A stretch of 34,563 nt of DNA, from NCBI GenBank assembly GCA_018826545.1, contig JAHKAL010000050.1, positions 1 to 34,563 of the forward strand. The letters run 5' to 3'. The translations under genes and the position numbers were made by a program. The stretch comes from Patescibacteria group bacterium. Lineage in GTDB: Bacteria; Patescibacteriota; Microgenomatia; UBA8517. Every line of letters starts with the position of its first letter. The stretch's first letter is position 1. Shown here piece after piece: positions 5,759-12,172 of this stretch. Under the pieces are notes generated by a model, which saw only the letters and a list, made by a program, of their open reading frames with translations, ran no database searches and was not told the origin of the DNA.

Positions 5759-7504
5759 ATGGATAATAAATTAGAAAACATTAGACACTCATGTAGTCAT
5801 TTAATGGCTGCAGCCGTAAAAGAACTTTACCCCAAAGCTCTTCCTACCATTGGCCCAGTCATTGAAAATGGTTTTTATTATGATTTTGATTTTGTAAAAA
5901 CCAAAATCTCCGATCAAGATCTAATAAAAATCGAAAAGAAAATGAAAGAACTTCTTCCCAAATGGACTTCTTTTGAAAAAGTAGAAATGAGTTTAGCTGA
6001 AGCTAAAAAAATATATAAAGACAATCCTTACAAACTTGAACTTATTAAAGAGCTTAGTGAAAAGAAAGAAAAAATAACTTTTTATGAATCTGGTAAATTT
6101 TTAGATCTTTGCCACGGAGGCCATAGTGAAAATCCAAGTAAAGAATTAAAGCACTTTAAACTTCTTTCTATCGCAGGAGCCTATTGGAGAGGAAATGAAA
6201 AAAATAAAATGCTCACAAGAATATATGGAACTTGTTTTGAAAATAAAGAAGAATTGGAAAATTATTTAAAACAATTAAAAGAAGCCAAAAAAAGAGATCA
6301 TAGAATACTAGGTCCAAAATTAAACCTTTTTATAATTCATAAAGATATCGGACGCGGTCTTCCACTTTTAACTCCCAAAGGAACAGTAATTAGAAATGAA
6401 ATAATCAAATATGAAAGAGAATTGGAAAGAGAAAATGGTTTTGAAGAAGTTTGGACTCCTCATATTGCTAAAAGTGATCTTTATAAAAGAACTGGCCACT
6501 GGCAACACTACCGAGATGTAATGTATGAACCTTTTGGAATTGATAATGAAACCTATGTGTTAAAACCAATGAATTGCCCACACCACTATATGATTTATTC
6601 AAGTGTACAAAGAAGTTACAAAGATCTTCCCATAAGGCTTACCGAACCTGGTACATGCTATAGATATGAAAAGAGCGGAGAATTGGGGGGTTTAATTAGG
6701 GTCAGAGCCTTAACTGTAGATGATTCGCATATATTAATGAGAGAAGATCAAATTGACCAAGAATTTGATACATGCATAGAAATGGTAAAGAAAATGTTTA
6801 AGGCATTTGGTCTTACAGACTTTTATGTCAGACTCTCTTTGAGTGATCCTGATGATAACGCTAAATACATTGCAGATCCAAAAGTCTGGAAAGAAGCAGG
6901 AAACAAACTTGAGAAAATTGTCAAAAGAAACAAACTTAAATACGTCACAATTAAAGGTGAGGCTTCTTTTTATGGGCCGAAAATTGATTTTATGGTCAAA
7001 GATGCTATTGGAAGAGAGTGGCAAATGAGCACACTTCAGCTTGATCTTTTTATGGCTAAAAAATTAGATTTAATCTATATTTCAGAGAATGGTTCAAAAG
7101 CTTACCCAGCCATACTTCACAGAGGTTTAACCGGTTCTCTTGAAAGAACAATTGGTATTTTAATAGAACAATATGAAGCAAATTTTCCAACATGGCTTTC
7201 ACCAGTCCAAGTATCAATTCTTCCGATATCTGAAAAAGTAAAGGATTATTCCCGAAAAGTTTATGAAAAACTATTTAAGGAAAACATAAGAGTTGAATTT
7301 AATAGTGATGGAGAACCATTGGGGGCAAAGATAAGAAAAGCTCAAATGGAAAAGGTTCCTTATATGATAATAGTAGGAGAAAGAGAAGAAAAAAATAACA
7401 AAATTTCAGTAAGGACAAGATCAGGCAAAGACCTGGGACAAATGGATTTGGATAAATTTATTCAAAATATAAGCCAAGAAATTGATGAAAAGAAAATTAA
7501 TTGA
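5759..7504 (+). CDS. thrS: Threonyl-tRNA synthetase lacking the TGS domain
   Basis: Class II synthetase that charges tRNA-Thr. At 581 residues it is about 60 shorter than E. coli ThrRS because it starts directly in the editing (N2) domain: 'HSCSH' (H10, H14) and 'CHGGH' (C118, H119, H122) are the editing-site residues. Catalytic zinc ligands are in place: C273 in 'MNCPHH', H324 in 'DDSHIL' and H454 in 'LHRGLTGSLER'. Motif 2 'CYRYEKSGELGGLIRVRALT' and the anticodon-binding domain (about 485-581) are complete. The N-terminal TGS domain is absent, and the upstream bases belong to the T-box leader, so this is not a start-site error. First gene of the thrS-infC-rpmI-rplT-pheS-pheT cluster; Thr-tRNA charging probably controls its transcription. 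Confidence 0.96.
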   Translation: MDNKLENIRHSCSHLMAAAVKELYPKALPTIGPVIENGFYYDFDFVKTKISDQDLIKIEKKMKELLPKWTSFEKVEMSLAEAKKIYKDNPYKLELIKELSEKKEKITFYESGKFLDLCHGGHSENPSKELKHFKLLSIAGAYWRGNEKNKMLTRIYGTCFENKEELENYLKQLKEAKKRDHRILGPKLNLFIIHKDIGRGLPLLTPKGTVIRNEIIKYERELERENGFEEVWTPHIAKSDLYKRTGHWQHYRDVMYEPFGIDNETYVLKPMNCPHHYMIYSSVQRSYKDLPIRLTEPGTCYRYEKSGELGGLIRVRALTVDDSHILMREDQIDQEFDTCIEMVKKMFKAFGLTDFYVRLSLSDPDDNAKYIADPKVWKEAGNKLEKIVKRNKLKYVTIKGEASFYGPKIDFMVKDAIGREWQMSTLQLDLFMAKKLDLIYISENGSKAYPAILHRGLTGSLERTIGILIEQYEANFPTWLSPVQVSILPISEKVKDYSRKVYEKLFKENIRVEFNSDGEPLGAKIRKAQMEKVPYMIIVGEREEKNNKISVRTRSGKDLGQMDLDKFIQNISQEIDEKKIN

Positions 7505-7544
7505 AACGCTTCTTACCAATAAACTTGAGATCAATCTTTGCATA

Positions 7545-7573
7545 TTGCAGTTCGAGGCTATTTTAGATAAAAT
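7545..7573 (+). promoter_or_regulatory. Internal promoter before infC
   Basis: TTGCAG (7545-7550), 17-base spacer, TAAAAT (7568-7573), 12 bases before the infC TTG. It would allow infC-rpmI-rplT to be made independently of the thrS T-box. The remaining 81-base gap showed no other structure. Confidence 0.5.
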
Positions 7574-7585
7574 TCTAATCAGAAG

Positions 7586-8137
7586 TTGAAAAAGAAACTA
7601 TACTGGCAAATCAACGAGAGAATTAGATCACCGAAACTAAGAGTTATTGGTTCTGATGGTAAACAACTTGGCATTTTAAAAACAGAAGAAGCTTTGAAAA
7701 AAGCAAAAGAACTAGAGCTTACCTTAGTTGAAATTGCACCTACGGCCAAACCTCCCGTTGCAAAAATTGTAGACTTTGGAAAGTTCCGATATCAAGAAGA
7801 AAAAAAACTTAGAAAAGAAGCTTTAAAAATTAAAAGTTCAGAACTAAAAGAAATAAGATTCTCGCCTTTTATTGCAGAAAACGACTATAATACTAGACTT
7901 GAAAGAGTCAAAGAATTTTTAGCTAATAAAAACAAGGTTAAAGTTACTGTTGTTTTTAAAGGCCGACAAATGGGAAGTAAACAATTTGGGTATGATATTT
8001 TAAAGAAAATATATCAAAGTCTGGGAGATAGTATAGCCATAGATATGGAGCCAAAGTTTTTAGGCAGACATTTAGTTACAATAATATCACCAGTAAATAA
8101 ACCAATTATAAAAAAGGATGAAAAAGACAAAACATAA
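7586..8137 (+). CDS. infC: Translation initiation factor IF-3
   Basis: Binds the 30S subunit, prevents premature 50S joining and checks start-codon/initiator-tRNA pairing. The 183 residues show the canonical N-domain 'LRVIGSDGKQLGI...ALKKAKELELTLVEIAP', linker 'PPVAKIVDFGKFRYQEEKK' and C-domain 'KEIRFSPFIAENDYNTRL' with 'VKVTVVFKGRQM'. The only usable initiator in this frame is TTG at 7586: the frame is closed by TAA at 7568 and there is no ATG, GTG, ATT or ATC between. AGAAG lies directly upstream. A non-AUG start fits the known autoregulation of infC. It overlaps rpmI by 20 bases. Confidence 0.95.
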   Translation: MKKKLYWQINERIRSPKLRVIGSDGKQLGILKTEEALKKAKELELTLVEIAPTAKPPVAKIVDFGKFRYQEEKKLRKEALKIKSSELKEIRFSPFIAENDYNTRLERVKEFLANKNKVKVTVVFKGRQMGSKQFGYDILKKIYQSLGDSIAIDMEPKFLGRHLVTIISPVNKPIIKKDEKDKT

Positions 8138-8363
8138 AGTTAGAAAATCGCTTTTAAATAGATTTAAGATTACCAAAAACGGTAAAATTCTTCGTAGACA
8201 AGCATCTCGAAGACATCTTAACGCTAAAAAAAGTAAGAAAAGACTAACAAATTTGAAAAAAAGTGTTGAAGTTAAAGGTTTTTATGCAAAAAAACTTAAA
8301 AAGGCTATGTGTATTAAAAATCCAAATGTATGGGTAGATAAAAAAGAGGAAATAAAAAAATGA
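8118..8363 (+). CDS. rpmI: Ribosomal protein bL35
   Basis: An 81-residue, very basic large-subunit protein. The N-terminus 'KHKVRKSLLNRFKITKNGKI' followed by 'RRQASRRHLNAKKSKKRL' is the bL35 signature; the family is usually about 65 residues, so there is a short C-terminal extension ending in 'NPNVWVDKKEEIKK'. ATG 8118 lies inside the end of infC, with AAAAGG just before it; the stop overlaps the rplT ATG by 4 bases (ATGA). This is the classic infC-rpmI-rplT order, and tight overlap implies translational coupling. Confidence 0.95.
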   Translation: MKKTKHKVRKSLLNRFKITKNGKILRRQASRRHLNAKKSKKRLTNLKKSVEVKGFYAKKLKKAMCIKNPNVWVDKKEEIKK

Positions 8364-8698
8364 CAAGAGTTAAATCAAAAGCACAAATAAATCACAGAAA
8401 AACAAAAAAACTAACAAAAGGTTTTAAACAAGCAAGAAGGACCAGAATCAAAGCAGGAAAAGAAGCTGTAATGCACGCAGGCCAATACGCTTATGTTGGA
8501 AGAAAATTAAGAAAAAGAGACATGAGAGCTTTGTGGATAATAAGAATCTCAGCCGCAGCAAAAGAAAATGGAATCAGCTACAGTAAATTTATAAAAGGAT
8601 TAAAAGACAAAAAAATTGAAATTGATAGAAAAATGTTAAGTAATATTGCTATAAAAGATCCAAACACTTTCCAAAAGATAATTTCAGAGATAAAATAA
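8360..8698 (+). CDS. rplT: Ribosomal protein bL20
   Basis: A 112-residue 50S protein needed early in large-subunit assembly; in other bacteria it also represses the infC-rpmI-rplT mRNA. Signature segments are 'TKGFKQARRTRIKAGKEAVM', 'AYVGRKLRKRDMRALWIIRI' and 'SYSKFIKGLK'. Length is normal for the family. Its TAA at 8696-8698 lies only 4 bases before the ATG of the Phe leader peptide, so ribosomes finishing rplT could reinitiate on the leader. Confidence 0.96.
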   Translation: MTRVKSKAQINHRKTKKLTKGFKQARRTRIKAGKEAVMHAGQYAYVGRKLRKRDMRALWIIRISAAAKENGISYSKFIKGLKDKKIEIDRKMLSNIAIKDPNTFQKIISEIK

Positions 8699-8702
8699 AT
8701 AT

Positions 8703-8744
8703 ATGAGAATTATGTCCTTCACCAGCTTTTTTTTTAAAACCTGA
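8703..8744 (+). CDS. Phe leader peptide controlling pheST
   Basis: A 13-residue ORF, MRIMSFTSFFFKT, with TGA at 8742-8744. It contains one TTC and three consecutive TTT codons (8727-8735), comparable to the Phe-rich pheM and pheL leaders of E. coli. It sits between rplT and pheS, exactly where pheM lies in E. coli, and is followed by the expected mutually exclusive hairpins. No Shine-Dalgarno is visible, so coupling to rplT translation is likely. An internal ATG at 8712 would give a 10-residue version with the same Phe codons. Confidence 0.8.
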   Translation: MRIMSFTSFFFKT

Positions 8745-8798
8745 AGCAGGTGGAGAAGTGAAGATTTTATAAGCTCTCCACCAAAGGAGAGCTTTTTT
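8715..8798 (+). terminator. pheST attenuator (antiterminator and intrinsic terminator)
   Basis: Terminator: AAGCTCTCC (8771-8779), loop ACCAAA, GGAGAGCTT (8786-8794), T tract 8793-8798. Antiterminator: GGTGGAGA (8749-8756) pairs with TCTCCACC (8775-8782), which removes the terminator 5' arm. Region 1, TTCACC (8718-8723), lies inside the leader ORF and can pair with GGTGGA (8749-8754, one G-T). A ribosome stalled on the Phe codons would cover region 1 and let the antiterminator form; a ribosome on the stop codon at 8742-8744 would cover region 2 and let the terminator form. This is textbook attenuation logic, read directly from complementarity. Confidence 0.82.
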
Positions 8799-8818
8799 AG
8801 TATCTAAGGAGAAATCTT

Positions 8819-9844
8819 ATGAGAGAAGAAATAATCAGTCTTAAAAATGAAGCAATAGCTCAAATAATGGAAACTAGCTCAATTAGTGAGTTGGAAAATT
8901 TAAGAATTATTTATTCGGGAAGAAATGGAAAACTAACAAGTTTAATTAAAAAACTAAAAGAATTTCCAAAAGATAAAAGAAAACAAGTTGGAATTTTGAT
9001 AAATGAGACTAAAAATTCTTTAAACCAAATAATTTCCTCACAGAAAAATAAACTCTCTTCCTCTTCTAGAAAATGGTTTGATCCAACAATACCCGGAATT
9101 AAACCAAAGTTAGGGAACCTACATTTGGTAACTAAAGCTATAAGAGAAATATCTTTAATCTTTGAAAAAATTGGGTTCGTTCGAGTAAGATATCCAGAAG
9201 TTGAATGGGGTTATTTTGCATTTGAAGCTTTAAATATGCCAAAAACTCACCCTGCCAGAGACGAATGGGAAACTTTTTTTGTTGATTCCAAATTGAATTC
9301 AAAATTCGGTCAAACCGTACTAACACCTCATACTTCCTCAGGACAGGTAAGAGAAATGTTGAGAGTCAAAACCCCTCCCATAAGAATGATCAATATTGCT
9401 AAATGCTACAGAAGACAATCTGATGTTTCACACACACAAATGTTTCATCAGTTTGAAGGACTAGTTATTGATAAAGATATATCGATCATAAATCTTAAAG
9501 GAACTTTAGATTATTTTGCCAAAAACTTTTTTGGAAATAAAAGAAAAACAAGATTAAGACCATATGATTTTAGATTCACTGAACCATCTTTCGAGGTTGA
9601 TATTAGCTGTGACATCTGCAATGGCAAAGGCTGTAAGCTTTGTAAAGAAGGTTGGTTAGAGCTTGGGGGAGCAGGAATGGTTCATCCTAATGTCTTAAAA
9701 GCTGGGAAAATTGACCCTAAAAAATATTCTGGTTTTGCTTTCGGTTGGGGTGTTGAAAGAACTTACATGATGAAATCTGGAATAAAAATTCCTGATATTA
9801 GATTTTTATATAGTAGTGACCTAAACATATTAAAACAATATTAA
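8819..9844 (+). CDS. pheS: Phenylalanyl-tRNA synthetase alpha subunit
   Basis: Catalytic subunit of the (alpha-beta)2 class II synthetase. The 341 residues show an N-terminal coiled-coil arm (about 1-85), motif 2 'CYRRQSDVSHTQMFHQFEGL' and motif 3 'FAFGWGVERTYMM'. Between them is a four-cysteine knuckle 'CDICNGKGCKLC' (residues about 259-270), an extra zinc-binding-type insertion seen in a subset of bacterial PheS. AAGGAG at 8806-8811, 7 bases before the ATG, is one of the best ribosome binding sites in the window, in keeping with a gene initiated after a regulated leader. pheT follows after 4 bases. Confidence 0.96.
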   Translation: MREEIISLKNEAIAQIMETSSISELENLRIIYSGRNGKLTSLIKKLKEFPKDKRKQVGILINETKNSLNQIISSQKNKLSSSSRKWFDPTIPGIKPKLGNLHLVTKAIREISLIFEKIGFVRVRYPEVEWGYFAFEALNMPKTHPARDEWETFFVDSKLNSKFGQTVLTPHTSSGQVREMLRVKTPPIRMINIAKCYRRQSDVSHTQMFHQFEGLVIDKDISIINLKGTLDYFAKNFFGNKRKTRLRPYDFRFTEPSFEVDISCDICNGKGCKLCKEGWLELGGAGMVHPNVLKAGKIDPKKYSGFAFGWGVERTYMMKSGIKIPDIRFLYSSDLNILKQY

Positions 9845-9848
9845 ATTT

Positions 9849-11801
9849 ATGGATATATTAATACCAAATAGTTGGCTTAAAGAATTTTTAGAAACTAATG
9901 CAACTCCTAAAAATATTGCAAGGTTTCTTTCTTTGTCAGGACCATCTGTTGAAAAAATTTCAAAAGATGGAGATGATTCTATTTACCACACAGAGATTAC
10001 CACCAATAGAGTGGATGCAGTATCTGTCTATGGCTTTGCTAGGGAAGCTTCAGCCATCTTACCTAGGTTTGGAAAGAAAGCAAAATTACTGCCTTTAAAA
10101 TTTAAATCAAAATATAATTTTTTTGACAAAGTAGACTATCTTGACGTAGAAGTTGATAGCAAACTTTGTACCAGATTTACTGCAGTTTTAATAAATGACG
10201 TAAAAATAAAAGATTCACCTCAATTTATTAAAGAAAAACTTATAAAGATTGAATTAAGACCAATTAACAACATTATTGATATTTCAAATTACATAATGCA
10301 TGAGTTAGGACAACCTCTTCATACTTTTGATTATGACAAAATTAAAGGCTCTAAAATGATTCTAAGAGAAAGCAAAAAAGGAGAAAAGATAACTACACTT
10401 GATAATAAAACCTTTACCCTTCCTGGAGGAGATATTGTAATTGAAGACGGTGAGAAAAGACTTATCGACCTTTGTGGAATCATGGGTGGAAAAAATTCAA
10501 TGGTTGATAAAAATACTAAAAATGTACTACTTTTTGTTCAAACATATAATCCTGTAAAGATAAGAAAAACTTCAATGACCTTAGCACAAAAAAGTGAAGC
10601 ATCTATTCTTTTTGAAAAAGATTTAGATGAAGAATTAGTTTCAACCGCAATGAAAAGATCAATAGATTTATTTGAAAAAATAACAGAAGGAAAATCTGAA
10701 AATTTGATTTTAGATATATATCCTAATCCATACAAGATAAAATCAGTAAAAACTAATCTTTCCTTTATTAATAAATCTCTAGGAGAAAATCTTAACAAGG
10801 AAGATATTTCAAATTCTTTAACACCGCTTGGTTTTAAATCAAAATGGCAAAAAGATAATTTAACTTTAGAAGTTCCAAGTTTTAGAGCTAAAGATATTGA
10901 TATCCCTGAAGATATTGTTGAAGAAGTAGCTAGAATTTATGGATACTATAATCTTCAATCAAAACTAATGAAAGGAAGATTACCTGAAAAACTTTTTAAT
11001 TCGCCGTTTGATTTTGAAAATAAATTAAAAGATGTTCTTTCCGGATTCGGAGGAGTTGAAATTTATACATATTCTTTAGTCCCAGAAACTTTTATAGAAA
11101 ACAGTGCCCTAAAACTCAAAAACCCTTTGGGGAAAGATACAGAGTACTTAAGAAATACAATGCTTTCTTCAATAAAAGATGCAGCTATTAAAAATTCTGG
11201 TTATGAAGAGCCTTTTCATATTTTTGAAATTGCTAATATCTACATTCCACAAAAGCAAAATCTACCAAATGAAAAAATGATGCTTGCTGGAATATTTTCA
11301 AAATATGACTTTTCTAAAGCAAAAGGAACCATCGAAGCACTTCTGGAAAAGATAAAAAAAGATTATTCTTTCGAAATTGAAGAAAAAAAAGAATTTTTAC
11401 CAAATCATAGATTAAAAATTATGAATGGGAAAAACGAAATTGGAGAATTCGGAACTTTAGAAAAAAATGATCTTATTTATTATGAATTTGATATTAGACT
11501 ATTGCAAAAATTGGGCAATAAACTTAAAGGCTTTAAAAACCCACCAAAATATCCCGCTCAGATTGAAGATCTTACATTTTCATTTCCTGAAAGAACAAAA
11601 ATTGGAAAAGTAATTGACAGTATTAAAAATTTAGATAAACAAATAGCAAAAATTGAACTTATTGATACTTTTAAAAATTCTTTTACTTTTAGAATTTGGT
11701 ATCAAAATCCAAATAAAACATTAACTAACAAAGATGTTGAAAGTATAAGAAAAAAAGTTATCAGTAATTTATCTTCTAAATTTGGAGCAAATATAAAATA
11801 A
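9849..11801 (+). CDS. pheT: Phenylalanyl-tRNA synthetase beta subunit, short form
   Basis: Partner subunit carrying editing and tRNA-binding functions. At 650 residues it is roughly 140 shorter than E. coli PheT. The start 'MDILIPNSWLKEFLET' is the B1 domain, but it runs straight on without the EMAP-II/OB tRNA-binding B2 domain that normally interrupts B1. The B3/B4 editing module (around 110-290), B5 ('SLTPLGFKSKW' onward) and the class II-like core are present, and the C-terminus 'KYPAQIEDLTFSFPE' to the end is the ferredoxin-like anticodon-binding (FDX-ACB) domain. Last gene of the operon; its stop touches the convergent gene at 11802. Confidence 0.95.
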   Translation: MDILIPNSWLKEFLETNATPKNIARFLSLSGPSVEKISKDGDDSIYHTEITTNRVDAVSVYGFAREASAILPRFGKKAKLLPLKFKSKYNFFDKVDYLDVEVDSKLCTRFTAVLINDVKIKDSPQFIKEKLIKIELRPINNIIDISNYIMHELGQPLHTFDYDKIKGSKMILRESKKGEKITTLDNKTFTLPGGDIVIEDGEKRLIDLCGIMGGKNSMVDKNTKNVLLFVQTYNPVKIRKTSMTLAQKSEASILFEKDLDEELVSTAMKRSIDLFEKITEGKSENLILDIYPNPYKIKSVKTNLSFINKSLGENLNKEDISNSLTPLGFKSKWQKDNLTLEVPSFRAKDIDIPEDIVEEVARIYGYYNLQSKLMKGRLPEKLFNSPFDFENKLKDVLSGFGGVEIYTYSLVPETFIENSALKLKNPLGKDTEYLRNTMLSSIKDAAIKNSGYEEPFHIFEIANIYIPQKQNLPNEKMMLAGIFSKYDFSKAKGTIEALLEKIKKDYSFEIEEKKEFLPNHRLKIMNGKNEIGEFGTLEKNDLIYYEFDIRLLQKLGNKLKGFKNPPKYPAQIEDLTFSFPERTKIGKVIDSIKNLDKQIAKIELIDTFKNSFTFRIWYQNPNKTLTNKDVESIRKKVISNLSSKFGANIK

Positions 11802-12128
11802 TTATCTTCGTTTAATTATCTCTAACTTCTTGCCAAGTTTATTTGTTACAGAACATAATATTTCATTTAGACTACTATCGTCAATACATTTTTTATATTT
11901 TTGTTTGAAATCTTCAATGTCAAAATACAAACTAGATTCATTACCAGCTTCTATATTCTGGTTATTTTTTACTCGCAGAAAGAACCAGTCTTTAATGGGA
12001 TCTATAAATTTTTTAATATCATTAACTGGAAATTCTTCCCTTAATTCATCTTCCATCTTTTCCCAAGATGTTGTTTGAGCAGTAACTTTTTCATCAGTAC
12101 CTAAATTGCCAATTTTTTCCTTCGGCAT
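11802..12128 (-). CDS. Hypothetical acidic small protein
   Basis: I do not recognise this 108-residue protein. It is soluble and charged, with no signal peptide, membrane segment or cysteine-pair motif. Aromatic residues cluster in the middle ('DPIKDWFFLRVKNNQ') and 'SSLYFDIEDFKQKYKKCI' looks helical. I chose ATG 12128 because a TATAAT lies 13 bases upstream; a TTG at 12137 would leave almost no room for a transcript start. It is convergent with pheT (no gap) and 35-45 bases downstream of the PBP gene on the same strand. The frame is open and has its own promoter, which supports a real gene. Confidence 0.55.
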   Translation of the reverse strand: MPKEKIGNLGTDEKVTAQTTSWEKMEDELREEFPVNDIKKFIDPIKDWFFLRVKNNQNIEAGNESSLYFDIEDFKQKYKKCIDDSSLNEILCSVTNKLGKKLEIIKRR

Positions 12129-12141
12129 ACCAATCAAAGAG

Positions 12142-12171
12142 ATTATAGAACATTAATTATTAAAAATACAA
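12142..12171 (-). promoter_or_regulatory. Promoter of the 108-aa hypothetical gene
   Basis: Minus strand TTGTAT (12166-12171), 18-base spacer, perfect TATAAT (12142-12147). It predicts a transcript starting about 7 bases before ATG 12128. Confidence 0.5.
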
Positions 12172-12172
12172 G

